From positions 108,218-172,217 of IMG/VR virus record IMGVR_UViG_3300032205_000001: a DNA stretch of 64,000 nucleotides; one strand, given 5' to 3'. The stretch comes from a virus. The notes below the pieces were generated by a model. That model made no database searches. It was not told the origin of the DNA and saw only the letters and a program-made list of their open reading frames with translations. This document shows, piece by piece, positions 43,753-53,312 of the stretch. The first letter of the stretch is position 1; the number at the start of each line of letters is the position of its first letter. The position numbers and the translations under genes were made by a program.

Positions 43753-44727
43753 ATGGGCACGACCCTTCGAGTAGTTGGCAATGGCGAGAAAAAGATCGTT
43801 GGTTCGGATGCTTCGAAGCCGTCCGAAGAAGATCTTCTCAAGGCAGAGAACCAACTACGCGAAGAGGCTCGATCTCTGGTCCAGGAAATCGACCGGAAGT
43901 ATTGGGATCTTGGTCGCGTCCTGTTCGAGGTCTATGACGGCGTGCCGGGCGGTTACCGTGCCCTGATGAGCGGCGCTGGATCCAAGCAGGATCGTAAGGC
44001 GTTGTTCGAGAAGTGGGGCTACAAGAACTTCGGCGAGTACTGCGAAAACGAAGTTGGCCTTCGTAAGCGGACTGCCGAGAACCTCCGGTACGCCTACTAC
44101 TACTTCACGATCCAGCAGGAGATGCCCGAGTCGGTCATCGACCAGCTGGTCTCGATCGGCCGCTCGAAGGTTTACCTGCTCGCCGGCATGGCGACCAAGA
44201 GCAGTATCGCCTTGTGGCTTGAGAAGGCCAAGGAGCTGACCTTCGAAGATCTGAAGAAGTCCATCAAGTCGGCCAAGGCAGTTGCCGCTGGCAAGAGTGA
44301 AGATTCCGAGGAGAGAGACTCGACTCCTCCCAGGTCGACGGCGACGGTGCCCGACGAGGATGAGTCCGACGAAGAGTCAAACAGCGAGAAGTACGACACC
44401 AAGGATCTTCCGAAGCCAGACGAGTGGCACACGATCACCGGCAACATGGTGGACTCGCAGTACGAGGTCTACCAGGCGGCGCTAAAGCGGGCCTCTGGAA
44501 TCACCAGCTCGGACAAGGTTGGCTACAACCTGGACTTCATCTGCCAGGACTTCCTCGCCAACAACAATTTCTCGAACGTCAAAGAGAAGGATCGTAGCGC
44601 CTATCTGAACAAGATGGAGCGCAGGCTCGGTGTCCTCCTGATCGCGATTGATCCGAACACTGGCAAGCCGATTCATGGCCGTGACCTTCTCTGGCGGATG
44701 ATCGAGGAAAGCAAGTCGGAGAAGTAA
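43753..44727 (+). CDS. hypothetical DNA-binding-like protein (324 aa)
   Basis: Helical region (about 25-150, including NFGEYCENEVGLRKRTAENL) resembles DUF3102-type proteins thought to bind DNA. A Ser/Glu/Asp-rich linker leads to a conserved C-terminal domain. AGGGGG ribosome site. Function not established. Confidence 0.65.
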   Translation: MGTTLRVVGNGEKKIVGSDASKPSEEDLLKAENQLREEARSLVQEIDRKYWDLGRVLFEVYDGVPGGYRALMSGAGSKQDRKALFEKWGYKNFGEYCENEVGLRKRTAENLRYAYYYFTIQQEMPESVIDQLVSIGRSKVYLLAGMATKSSIALWLEKAKELTFEDLKKSIKSAKAVAAGKSEDSEERDSTPPRSTATVPDEDESDEESNSEKYDTKDLPKPDEWHTITGNMVDSQYEVYQAALKRASGITSSDKVGYNLDFICQDFLANNNFSNVKEKDRSAYLNKMERRLGVLLIAIDPNTGKPIHGRDLLWRMIEESKSEK

Positions 44728-45197
44728 TGGGCTTCGGCAAGAAGAAGAGACAGATCCGAGAAGCAGTCGAGAAGTGGGGTTGCTTCGGCTTCTTTGGCTA
44801 CGGCCAGGGAAGGGCTGTGGCCGAATTCGGCCAGAAGGTGATGGACGGAAAATCCGCCTGTTTTGATTTTTGCACGCGCGCAAGTGCTTGCAGAGATCAG
44901 CACCACGAGGCCATGAACAAGCGCTACCCACAGCTTGCCCAGCTCGTCGAGAGCACGGCCAGAATCGCGACGCTCCGCAAGTTGGACGTTGTGAAGGAAG
45001 TCGTCGAGGCGATGAACAACGCCGTCGAGATGAAGATGGATGAGGCGCTTGAAGTTCAGCAGTCTCTCACTAAGTTCAAGATCAACACGATGACGGACCA
45101 CTTCCGGGTAGGCCAATTCGAGAACATCCAGGATGGTCTCGACAGAAAAACGCCTGGATCTAGTGCGCCGTCGACGTCTTTGATCAAAGCTTCTTAG
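44727..45197 (+). CDS. hypothetical helical protein with CxxxC cluster (156 aa)
   Basis: CFDFCTRASAC near residue 45 could hold a metal; the rest is long helices. Start overlaps the previous stop. Unknown. Confidence 0.6.
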   Translation: MGFGKKKRQIREAVEKWGCFGFFGYGQGRAVAEFGQKVMDGKSACFDFCTRASACRDQHHEAMNKRYPQLAQLVESTARIATLRKLDVVKEVVEAMNNAVEMKMDEALEVQQSLTKFKINTMTDHFRVGQFENIQDGLDRKTPGSSAPSTSLIKAS

Positions 45198-45205
45198 GAG
45201 GGACT

Positions 45206-45673
45206 ATGGCTCGCATCTATCAGGCTCTGCAGCGTCAGAGTGACAAACGCTGGGATATGACAGTTTCCTCTGATGAGGAAGGCTGGGCCCATGCCGAGGG
45301 ATACTGCGCAGGCTGGCGTGGAGATCCCGACGAAGCCGAAAAAGAACGCCTCAACAAGATGTTCGGCGAAGGCTTCTCAGATCGCCTCCAGGCTGACTGG
45401 GATGCGAAGCGCGAGTTCAAGGACAAGTTCCACACCGACGGTCACGCAACCAGCGCCGAGGCGTATGACTGCTACAGGCAGTACGAGCTGGATTGCGAGC
45501 TTCGTTTTTGGGAGAGCAAGTCCGAGCAGCGGAAGTGCCAGGTCTGCGAAACGTGGACTACGCACCGAGCAGAACTTGGGCATGGATGCTCTCGCGAGTT
45601 CATCGTGTGCCCAGAGCATTCGACGAAAGACCAGATCAAAACCCTGATGGAGAGAAAAGATGTCGCTCGTTGA
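45206..45673 (+). CDS. hypothetical protein (155 aa)
   Basis: Strong AGGAGG site. Acidic helical body with a C-terminal CQVC...C..H group, possibly zinc. Overlaps the next gene by 14 nt. Confidence 0.65.
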   Translation: MARIYQALQRQSDKRWDMTVSSDEEGWAHAEGYCAGWRGDPDEAEKERLNKMFGEGFSDRLQADWDAKREFKDKFHTDGHATSAEAYDCYRQYELDCELRFWESKSEQRKCQVCETWTTHRAELGHGCSREFIVCPEHSTKDQIKTLMERKDVAR

Positions 45674-46229
45674 TCTGAACGGAATGCCCGTTGGGCAGGT
45701 TGGTCGTAGCAAGATTACCGACAAGAACGGGATCAACTACGAGGACATGAATCGCCTCTACGAGGTCATTCTCCAACGCCTCAAGACCAACCGCAAAGAG
45801 GGGGCGATTCATCGTCGTATCCACATCTCGATGCAGAAGGTCGAGTCGGCCATCGCCTTCTGGAAGAAGATCTACTTCGAGAACACCATCGAGGGCCGCT
45901 TCATGAACGGCATCGAGGCCTACGAGCTTGGCGACCCAGTGAAGACGCCCGGTGTGAAGTGCGACAAGGGTCCGTACATCGCCATGTGCAACCTGATGGC
46001 GCTGGAAGCGATCAGGATGATGGGTGACGAGATGCCGACTGCCGAGAAGGCAGAGCTGCTGGCCTTCGCCTCCGACCGCGAGAAGGAGATCTCGGCCTTT
46101 TGGAAGGAAGTCTTCGCTCCAACGGTCTTCATGGCCGAATGGTCGTGGAAGGCTGTCCTGGCTGTTCTCGTCGGGAATCCTGCGGCGATCTCTGAGATCT
46201 TGGATAACTACCAAGTACAACTGCCGTAA
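45660..46229 (+). CDS. hypothetical helical protein (189 aa)
   Basis: Mostly alpha-helical; no motif recognised. Last gene of the replication block, closed by a strong terminator 23 nt later. Confidence 0.65.
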   Translation: MSLVDLNGMPVGQVGRSKITDKNGINYEDMNRLYEVILQRLKTNRKEGAIHRRIHISMQKVESAIAFWKKIYFENTIEGRFMNGIEAYELGDPVKTPGVKCDKGPYIAMCNLMALEAIRMMGDEMPTAEKAELLAFASDREKEISAFWKEVFAPTVFMAEWSWKAVLAVLVGNPAAISEILDNYQVQLP

Positions 46230-46251
46230 TCGGAGAAGCTTAGGTCGGAAG

Positions 46252-46281
46252 CCGCCTTACATGCCGTAAGGCGGATTTTTT
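46252..46281 (+). terminator. Rho-independent terminator
   Basis: CCGCCTTAC-atgcc-GTAAGGCGG, nine perfect pairs, then ATTTTTT. Confidence 0.88.
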
Positions 46282-46341
46282 GTGCCCGAATGCTTACGTA
46301 AATATTTGCGCGATTGATCGATTCATTGTATTTCCCTGGGA

Positions 46342-47118
46342 ATGGGGGAAGCCATTCCTGAGAAAAGGAAGAGGTCCCGTTGGACCTCAGACGAGGAAGA
46401 CCTTCTGCGTAAGCTGTGGGGCACGCAGAGGGACTCAGAGATCGCCGACAACCTTGGCAAAACGCTGAAGGCGGTTCGATCTAAGGCCACAGAGATGAAC
46501 GTTCGCGCCGAGAAGGGGCGGCGCACCGTTTGTAGATCCGGCAGGATCGCCTTTCCGTGGACCCAGGAAGAAGATCTGGTTCTCATCAAGAACGTCGGCC
46601 ACCTGAGTATCTTCGAGCTGCTTGAGCTGCTCCCTCGCCGGAACAGGCTCGCAATCGAGCGTCGGTGCTATGAGCTTGGTTTTTCGCCAACGCAAGGGAC
46701 GCACACCAGGCTGCAGATTGAGCGCGAAACGGGATACGACTGGCGACAGATCCAGCGTGCTCGTGATGCGCTCGGGCAGACCTGGAAGCGCTATGGCGTT
46801 CGCAAGTACATGATTACGTTTGATCAAGTTCAAGACATCATCGAGTACTTAAAGAACGAAACGAGGAAGTGGTCCCTCCACTACGATCTCGACTGCTGCC
46901 GTTTGTGTGGCGTGTCTGGCAACGAGGAGCGCACCAGGCACTCTGGCGACGGCCTGTGCAAGCGCTGCTGGGATTTCCGTCGGCACGGTAGGAGCCAGAT
47001 CGTCGACGCCCTGAAGAAGGGCAAGATGATGCTCCTCACTGAGGAGACGTGGCACGCCTACGTTCGTGATGAACCTCAGGTCGTTCCAGAGGAAACCATC
47101 ACCGCAGCGGCCAGTTAG
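46342..47118 (+). CDS. SANT/Myb-like DNA-binding regulator with zinc finger
   Basis: 258 residues. Two Myb-like helical units (SRWTSDEEDLLRKLW at about 12; FPWTQEEDLVLIKNV at about 72) followed by a third helical unit and a CRLCGVSG..CKRCWDF zinc finger. Such proteins act as regulators or as DNA-recognition parts of homing enzymes; no nuclease motif is seen. First gene after a terminator, so it may control the late block. Confidence 0.65.
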   Translation: MGEAIPEKRKRSRWTSDEEDLLRKLWGTQRDSEIADNLGKTLKAVRSKATEMNVRAEKGRRTVCRSGRIAFPWTQEEDLVLIKNVGHLSIFELLELLPRRNRLAIERRCYELGFSPTQGTHTRLQIERETGYDWRQIQRARDALGQTWKRYGVRKYMITFDQVQDIIEYLKNETRKWSLHYDLDCCRLCGVSGNEERTRHSGDGLCKRCWDFRRHGRSQIVDALKKGKMMLLTEETWHAYVRDEPQVVPEETITAAAS

Positions 47119-47155
47119 TCTGGCTTATCTACAGCTGGATAGATAGGATGCGGGC

Positions 47156-47371
47156 ATGACAATGAAGATCAGGCCCGATACGGTGCGCAGCGAGATCGAG
47201 CAAGTGCTCGCAATCCTTGCTGGATGGAAAGAAAGGCTAGATGCTGGTATTCCAGGGGATGAAATGCCTGGTAACGAGCTGAACGTCGAGATCTTCCAGT
47301 TCCAGTTCCGAGGTGAAATTCAGCTCGCTGCCGAACGGCTGCTGGCCATTGTCGAGGTTCTTGAAGGATGA
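47156..47371 (+). CDS. hypothetical helical protein (71 aa)
   Basis: All-helical, acidic; overlaps the ParB-like start by 4 nt. Unknown. Confidence 0.55.
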   Translation: MTMKIRPDTVRSEIEQVLAILAGWKERLDAGIPGDEMPGNELNVEIFQFQFRGEIQLAAERLLAIVEVLEG

Positions 47372-48126
47372 GCGATCTAGATATCGAACGTATCGAAGTG
47401 GATCCTGCGGACCTCGTAGGTGCCGAATGGAACCCCAACGAGATGGGGGAAAACGAGTTCAACCTCCTGAAGGAGCAGATCAGGGAGGTTGGGTTCATTG
47501 ACCCGCCAACAGTCGTCGAGGTCGAGAACCAGAAGGGCAACCGTTTCTATCGAATCATTGGCGGTCACCATCGCGTGGCAGCAGCCAAGGAAGTCGGCTT
47601 GCCGAAGATTCCCGTCGACCTTCTCAAAGGTGACCGCTGGAAGGATGAGGATCTCCAGAAGCTGCAGACCGTTCGCATGAACGTGCTGCACGGCAAGATG
47701 AACCCAGAGAAGATGGTCGCGCTCTACAACGAGATGGCGACCAAGTACGGACCAGCCGTCACCAAGATGCTTGGGTACACGAGCGACCAAGGCATCAAGA
47801 AGATGATCAAGGCCGTCTCTGCCGAGCTGGCGAAGGGCCTTCCACCGGACTTGTCTGCGCAGTTTCAAGAGCAGGCGAAGGAGGCCAAGACCGTCGACGA
47901 TCTGGAGAAAATCATCCAGAAGCTGATGCAGGAGAGCGGCGACTCGGCGAAGTACGGCTTCGTTGTGTTCGCGTGGGGCGGCAAGGAGCATATCTACGTC
48001 GCTATGTCCGACAAGACCAGGGAAGCGATGAAGCGCATTGTTCGCGCTACTCGTTCAAAGAAGGTCGACATCAACGAGCTGATCGAAGAAGCCGTTGTTG
48101 ATGCAGCTCGGAATCTGGAGTTCTAA
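47368..48126 (+). CDS. ParB-like protein 2
   Basis: 252 residues. ParB/Srx nuclease-fold N-terminus with IIGGHHRVAAAKEVG (about 61-75) and a following VDLLKGD strand. No clear helix-turn-helix; C-terminal half helical. In several phages a ParB-like gene precedes the terminase block. Distinct from ParB-like protein 1. Confidence 0.75.
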   Translation: MSDLDIERIEVDPADLVGAEWNPNEMGENEFNLLKEQIREVGFIDPPTVVEVENQKGNRFYRIIGGHHRVAAAKEVGLPKIPVDLLKGDRWKDEDLQKLQTVRMNVLHGKMNPEKMVALYNEMATKYGPAVTKMLGYTSDQGIKKMIKAVSAELAKGLPPDLSAQFQEQAKEAKTVDDLEKIIQKLMQESGDSAKYGFVVFAWGGKEHIYVAMSDKTREAMKRIVRATRSKKVDINELIEEAVVDAARNLEF

Positions 48127-48423
48127 ATGGACCCGTCCAAGCCACAGCTTCTGCCAGACGACGTTGTAGGCGACACGCGCCGAATCCGTATCGTCAGCAT
48201 CGATCCTTCTACGGGAAGGGATAAATCGATCGTAGGAGAGGCCTGGCAGGACACGGACGGGAATCTGCACGGAACCGGCATTGCTGCAGTCATGCTGTTT
48301 CAGCCAGCAGCACAGGACAAGTACAGGACTTCGTCGGTGGCGGCCGATCTGTCTCCGCTTTCTGTTCTGTACGCGCGCATTGCACGAACGTCGTTTCTCA
48401 GAGTGGAGATCATTGAACCATGA
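48127..48423 (+). CDS. small partner of kinase-fold protein 1 (98 aa)
   Basis: Beta-rich. RRIRIVSIDPSTG, EAWQDTDGNLHGTGIAA and a C-terminal LSVLYARIAR helix align by eye with the 86-aa protein at 50,011. Each precedes a kinase-fold gene, overlapping it. Unknown function. Confidence 0.65.
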   Translation: MDPSKPQLLPDDVVGDTRRIRIVSIDPSTGRDKSIVGEAWQDTDGNLHGTGIAAVMLFQPAAQDKYRTSSVAADLSPLSVLYARIARTSFLRVEIIEP

Positions 48424-50027
48424 GCGACGACTTTGGCGAAGCGCTTACTCGGGTGATCAAGAAGGTTCAGCGCAACGGTAAGCCCGTCAAGCAGGCATTT
48501 CATGTGAGGCAGGCAGCTCCCGGCGATGAATACTCGGCGCTCAAGACTTCGGCGCTCAAGACTTCGCCGCAGAAGAATCCGAAGGCGACTCCGAGGCCAG
48601 CATCGCAAGATCCTCAAGCAGTACAAGATCCGGCGGCGCAGGACATCCCTCCTGAGGAGATGCAGCAACCGCCGGTCACCAGGATGACCGTCAGTTATTT
48701 TGAGCCGCCCTGGAAGAAGGACGAGGAAGAGGAGCAAGACCCAATTCCTCGTGCTCTGCGGAAGCGGTTCGACAAGGACAACAAAGCGGCCAATTTCATC
48801 AATCCTCAGGTCACTGGGATGCCGGTGATTAGCGTTGTGCCGACGGATAGGATTTTCTGGGGCGGTGACGAGCCGGATATTTTGCGGGCTCTGCGCCTTG
48901 GTTCTATTCGCAGGATGCGCCTCGTTGGTGACAACGGGATGATGGTCGTCAAGCTGGAAGCGATAGGCAGTGGTTCGTATGCAGTGTCAGCCGGTTCCTT
49001 CTATGCCTACATGTGGATGGAGTCGCTTCGCTGTCCGCTATTGAGACAGATCTGGGGAGATCTGATCGATTTCGGTGAGAACGGTACGCTATCAAAGCGC
49101 GCTGCCGCAGCATATGAAACGGCCAAAGCATGCGGACTTGACGATCTGACGCCGCCGACGGTTTACCGCCAGGACACCGAAGGTGATGTCCGAGCGATGC
49201 TTCCTGATTCGCTCATCGAACGTATCTCAACAGAATGGGTGTCTAGGCAGACCGGCAAGGATGCCGATACGGTTCGTAAGGAAATCAGCGGTCATGCCAC
49301 GGTGCAGCTAATTAGAGGCGAGCCGTGGCCTATTGAAGAAGAAGAATGGTTCAGCAACCTGTTCAAGGAGAGCGACCCTGATGCGCTGAATCAGATCTGG
49401 TCGTACCTTCCGCCAGAGCGTCGTGTCGCATTTTTGCGGCTGGCAGCCTTGGATTTCCTTGTTGGATCTCTGGATCGCTCCTACGGAGACATGGCGTTCT
49501 CTGATGACCCACGCCACCCAGTGATGGTGTTTGGCGGGGAAATGAGCTGTCCGTGTCCTCGAAAAATCGGCCTTGCCTACATTGGCGGAAATTATTCCGG
49601 TTATGCAGACCCACTAGATCCGACATCCGGTGGTCTGCCATTGCTCTGGAGCGAAGCCTCAACAATGCTCGCTACACAGGGAACAGACCAGGAAATCGCA
49701 GACTTTGAGGCCATTGGTATTTCTGTGGCTGACCGTATGAAAGACGACCGAGGATCTGAGCTAGCCAGGGCTTTGCTTGAGTATGGGTTGACGCCTTTGC
49801 AGATTGCTGGGATTCTGACTCGGATCTGGATGATGCAGACGTTCTCTAGGGACATTGCCAGGGATCCTTACTTCGCTGCGAGGTATTACGGTTCTGTTGT
49901 CTCTGGGAATCCAGATTCGCTGATGGAAGGATTGGCCGACTTCGCGAACAACGTTCTAAGCAAGGTGATGGTCAACCCGTTCGACTTCTATGAAGAAATG
50001 AAGAGAGACGATGCAGGCGATATCTGA
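48420..50027 (+). CDS. kinase-fold protein 1 (HipA/PI4K-like, degenerate)
   Basis: 535 residues. After a Pro/Lys-rich 100-residue leader, KLEAIG (Lys about 182), AAAAYETAKACGLDDLTPPTV and LDFLVGSLDRSYGDM (about 343-357) follow the layout of HipA/PI3-4-kinase-like folds. The catalytic loop has DRSYGD where active members have D/N-x-D-R-x-x-x-N, and the metal-binding Asp site reads VMVFGGE, so activity is doubtful. First of three tandem modules. Confidence 0.55.
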   Translation: MSDDFGEALTRVIKKVQRNGKPVKQAFHVRQAAPGDEYSALKTSALKTSPQKNPKATPRPASQDPQAVQDPAAQDIPPEEMQQPPVTRMTVSYFEPPWKKDEEEEQDPIPRALRKRFDKDNKAANFINPQVTGMPVISVVPTDRIFWGGDEPDILRALRLGSIRRMRLVGDNGMMVVKLEAIGSGSYAVSAGSFYAYMWMESLRCPLLRQIWGDLIDFGENGTLSKRAAAAYETAKACGLDDLTPPTVYRQDTEGDVRAMLPDSLIERISTEWVSRQTGKDADTVRKEISGHATVQLIRGEPWPIEEEEWFSNLFKESDPDALNQIWSYLPPERRVAFLRLAALDFLVGSLDRSYGDMAFSDDPRHPVMVFGGEMSCPCPRKIGLAYIGGNYSGYADPLDPTSGGLPLLWSEASTMLATQGTDQEIADFEAIGISVADRMKDDRGSELARALLEYGLTPLQIAGILTRIWMMQTFSRDIARDPYFAARYYGSVVSGNPDSLMEGLADFANNVLSKVMVNPFDFYEEMKRDDAGDI

Positions 50028-50271
50028 CAGACGGCGCATCAGGATCTATATGATGACCGTCGCTGACGGTAAGCCATCGCTGTCTCCGGCGGCAGATGCG
50101 TGGCAAGAGGCCGACGGAACCGTGATCGTCTCTGGGCTGTGGGGCGGTTTGCTTCCGTTTGCTCAGGAAGATAACGCTCTCTTGGCTACTCAGGCTGGTG
50201 TGTCACCGCTTGAGTGGCTTCGTATGCGGTTGGCGAATATGCCGACCGTATCGACGGAGGTCTTCGACTAA
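50011..50271 (+). CDS. small partner of kinase-fold protein 2 (86 aa)
   Basis: Similar by eye to the 98-aa gene at 48,127 (RRIRI, DAWQEADGT, SGLWGG, LEWLRMRLA). Stop and next start overlap (TAATG). Confidence 0.65.
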   Translation: MQAISDRRRIRIYMMTVADGKPSLSPAADAWQEADGTVIVSGLWGGLLPFAQEDNALLATQAGVSPLEWLRMRLANMPTVSTEVFD

Positions 50272-51584
50272 TGTCCAGGTCGTGGATCGATCCAGCAACA
50301 ATTCTTGCGCCAGGCAAGGCTGCGAAGCTGTTGTCCGAGATTGCTGCTGACAAGACAGCTGTTTTGCCCTCTCAGGCCCCAGGTCTGGCGGTCCAAAACG
50401 CTCCAGTTGCTCCGGCTGCTGATGTTGGCCAGGGTGCGCGCGGTAGCGCTCCGCCGCCTCAGATCGGAGTTCCGCCACCACCTGCAGCACCTGTTTCTCC
50501 AGCTGCTCCAAAGCCGATTCAGTTCCAGCAGGTTCCTCGTATGACGGAACTGCCTGGCCAAGAGCCCAGCTTGGCAGCAAGGGCACGCCCAGATCTTCCG
50601 ACGGCAGCGGAACGCCACCAGGGCTTCGTCGGTTCGTATAGCGATCCTCAGGCGATGAACAAGAGCCTGCGCCAACACGGCAAGGGCAGCTTGAATGTCG
50701 TATTTCATGGGCAGCTAGCAAATGGCGGTGGATACATCGCCAAGCCGCATGAAGGAATCGGGCATCGAGATCGCTTCCGTCCAGACGAAGCGCAGCGAAT
50801 GAATGATGAGACTTTTCAGTCTCTCAAGAACGATGCGCCTGCAAACGCCGAGCGTCACAACGCCACCTACGATTTGATGTCGGCAATGGGGGCTCATCAC
50901 ATGGTTGCGCCTGGAATGCAGGCGAACATGCATGGTGCTCATCAGTTCAAGGGCGCTTCGCCGGACGAGATGGACACGGACGAAAAGCGTCTGACGATGG
51001 CGAAGCACCATGCCGGTGGCCTCGCTCACGTTCAAGAATTCATCCCGGATACCACGCCGGTAAACCAGGCGTCCCCAGAACAATTAAACCAAGTCGACTC
51101 CGAGCACAGGCTACACGGACTCGTTAGTCATCTCCTGATGGGAAACGGAGACGCTCACAGCGCCAACGTTTTGCTCCATAAATCTGGTCACCCGGTTCTG
51201 ATCGACCACGACATTACCTTGGGTTCATCGCAAGCACAGGCATATAAAGAACATTTTGGAAAACCGTCGATTCGGTCGGTATTTGCGCCGGGCGGCGCGC
51301 TTGACTATCAAGCCAAAATGCCTAAGGATGCTAATGGTCAGCCGATGCCTGTTGGAACCAATTACCCGCCGAGAATGGCCGAAGTCCTGAATAGGGCAGC
51401 GGAGGGGTATTATTCCAAGGGTCCAGGCGCTCTCAATTTGTCACCGCAGGACCATGCCGTCTTGCAGCAGAACGCGCGTGACTTGCTTTCTCACGGCCTT
51501 GAGGGCACGCTGAGTCGCCGGCATGACATTGATGCCGAGCAGCGCGCCAAGAAGGCGGAGAAGGTAGCCAGGCTGAAGAAATGA
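50271..51584 (+). CDS. kinase-fold protein 2 (HipA/PI4K-like, motifs intact)
   Basis: 437 residues. N-terminal 110 residues are Pro/Ala-rich. YIAKPHEG carries the ATP lysine (about 157), ATYDLMSAMGAHHMVAPG the helix before the hinge, MGNGDAHSANVLL (about 289-301) the catalytic loop and LIDHDITLG (about 309-317) the metal-binding Asp. The set is complete, so this is the member most likely to be an active kinase. Substrate unknown; location next to the terminase suggests a virion or assembly role, or delivery with the DNA. Confidence 0.65.
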   Translation: MSRSWIDPATILAPGKAAKLLSEIAADKTAVLPSQAPGLAVQNAPVAPAADVGQGARGSAPPPQIGVPPPPAAPVSPAAPKPIQFQQVPRMTELPGQEPSLAARARPDLPTAAERHQGFVGSYSDPQAMNKSLRQHGKGSLNVVFHGQLANGGGYIAKPHEGIGHRDRFRPDEAQRMNDETFQSLKNDAPANAERHNATYDLMSAMGAHHMVAPGMQANMHGAHQFKGASPDEMDTDEKRLTMAKHHAGGLAHVQEFIPDTTPVNQASPEQLNQVDSEHRLHGLVSHLLMGNGDAHSANVLLHKSGHPVLIDHDITLGSSQAQAYKEHFGKPSIRSVFAPGGALDYQAKMPKDANGQPMPVGTNYPPRMAEVLNRAAEGYYSKGPGALNLSPQDHAVLQQNARDLLSHGLEGTLSRRHDIDAEQRAKKAEKVARLKK

Positions 51585-51880
51585 AGGTTCTCTTCGTCTC
51601 AAGTCAGGGTCGAACCAGGGCAGTCGTCTGGCAGAAGGATGTCGACATCGTCTTGGCTCGCGTCTGGTACGACAACAAGACGACCGAGGACAAGATCTGC
51701 GATTCCGACACCTTGTATGATGCGATTGATGAATGGGGCGGGCTCTATTCAGCTGTTCATATCGCAGAGGTGGATGACTTGCGCAGCGCGTTCAAGTACC
51801 TTGGCAAGGCTTCGGATCTAGCCGAGACTTTGCCCGAGGTCAGCGCGTATGAAATCCAGCCCATTGCCACAGCTCCGTAG
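51581..51880 (+). CDS. small partner of kinase-fold protein 3 (99 aa)
   Basis: Same position as the two other partners (directly before and overlapping a kinase-fold gene) but weak sequence similarity to them. Alpha/beta, acidic. Confidence 0.6.
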   Translation: MKVLFVSSQGRTRAVVWQKDVDIVLARVWYDNKTTEDKICDSDTLYDAIDEWGGLYSAVHIAEVDDLRSAFKYLGKASDLAETLPEVSAYEIQPIATAP

Positions 51881-53189
51881 TGTTTTTGGGCCACTAGCGC
51901 AGAATCCGCCACAACGTAACAGTCAGCCAGCAGAAGAGCCGGCCGAGATTGATACGTCAGGCGTGCCGGATGTTCTTCCGGCTGAGGCAGTCTTCCATCC
52001 GAAGACCGAGGTTGAGCTGATTCCGGCATGCCGTATCGATGGCTCGGAGCGGAACGCGCCCTGGAATTTTGCAGAGCCGCAGGTCTGGAACTGGCTCCGA
52101 ACGACTCCGATCGAGCATATCGACGAACAGATGCTCGACGGCACAAGGGGAACGTTCTTGGCCTGGTGTCGGAACGACGACAACGAGCTACGTGGAACCC
52201 TCCTTCGTTTCGATACGGTTGGGTTCGACAAGATTTATGAGCTATGGGGCGACGAGTACACGTTGACCGTCGAAGCTCACGACCCACTTCGTCGTGAGCA
52301 GGCCGCCTACGAAGTTGCAAAGGCGATGGGATGTGAAGACATCGTTCCGCCGATCGCAGCTCGTGAGGTCAACCTTGTTCCTCTCATCTCTGATGCAGTA
52401 CGAGACAAGGTAGCCGCCCAGTACAACATGGATCCGCTTCTCGTCGACGAGACGTTTGGCGTTGTGGCGGCGCTTCAGCTTCTTCCTCTCAACGCTACGA
52501 ACTTCATCGAGTACTGGGCGACGTTGGGAGCTGATTCGGTCAACCGCTATAGCAGGGCGTCCGATGCTCTTCGTCACAGCATCTACAGAGCCATCGCATT
52601 GGATTTCGTTCTCGGCACCGGGAATCGTTCGCTCGCTGATTTCATGCACAACGAAGCAAATGACACCGTTGTCATGTACGGCATGGGCATAACGTTTCCG
52701 AGTCCTGTTGGGATCGCAGATAGCTATCTGAACCAGAGGTCCATTGGATGGGAACGCGAGCTTCCTGCGCCCACTCAGGATCCGATTCCTGGAGTTCCAC
52801 CATCGAGCGTGGACACGGTGTGGCTCAGCCGTGAATTCAGGAACAAAGAGATCGAAGAGTGCATGATGACCTTTCAGCAGATGAGCAAGGCCATGCAGCC
52901 GGAGGTCATATACCTGCTTATTCAAGCACTTGAGGACATCGGTGTACCGCCAGACAATGTGGCCGGATTCGTTGCTAGAGTTGCTTTTCTCCAGGAAGAT
53001 CCAGAGTCTGTGATTGCTAACCAGTTCGATTTTATTCGAAGCATTCTGGTTCCAATGCGCAGAGGGTACGGCTTCGACCAGGGCCGCAACGCCAAGATCG
53101 TGCAGATCGTCAACGACACCATGACGCAAGCGACTGGAGTGCCTTATGATTTCGTATCCAGCATGCAAGCGCAGACCGAACAGGAATGA
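51849..53189 (+). CDS. kinase-fold protein 3 (HipA/PI4K-like, degenerate)
   Basis: 446 residues, overlapping its partner by 32 nt. REQAAYEVAKAMGCEDIVPP and LDFVLGTGNRSLADFM (about 250-265) match the corresponding parts of kinase-fold protein 1. The catalytic loop is GNRSLAD and the Asp site reads VVMYGMG, so probably a pseudokinase. A dispersed-palindrome copy lies at its stop codon. Confidence 0.55.
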   Translation: MKSSPLPQLRSVFGPLAQNPPQRNSQPAEEPAEIDTSGVPDVLPAEAVFHPKTEVELIPACRIDGSERNAPWNFAEPQVWNWLRTTPIEHIDEQMLDGTRGTFLAWCRNDDNELRGTLLRFDTVGFDKIYELWGDEYTLTVEAHDPLRREQAAYEVAKAMGCEDIVPPIAAREVNLVPLISDAVRDKVAAQYNMDPLLVDETFGVVAALQLLPLNATNFIEYWATLGADSVNRYSRASDALRHSIYRAIALDFVLGTGNRSLADFMHNEANDTVVMYGMGITFPSPVGIADSYLNQRSIGWERELPAPTQDPIPGVPPSSVDTVWLSREFRNKEIEECMMTFQQMSKAMQPEVIYLLIQALEDIGVPPDNVAGFVARVAFLQEDPESVIANQFDFIRSILVPMRRGYGFDQGRNAKIVQIVNDTMTQATGVPYDFVSSMQAQTEQE

Positions 53190-53204
53190 CGCAAACACTT
53201 GCGC
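53188..53204. repeat. dispersed palindrome copy before terminase
   Basis: CGCAAACACTTGCG, next to the start of the 120-bp gap upstream of the small terminase gene. Confidence 0.4.
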
Positions 53205-53312
53205 GGTAGTGTCCATGGCTACGATTTGAGGTGAATCGCGATTCCCGCTAAGATCTGGATAGTTCCATGTCGGATCTCCGACTTTACTGGGGACATTCAG
53301 AGAGGAATGGCG

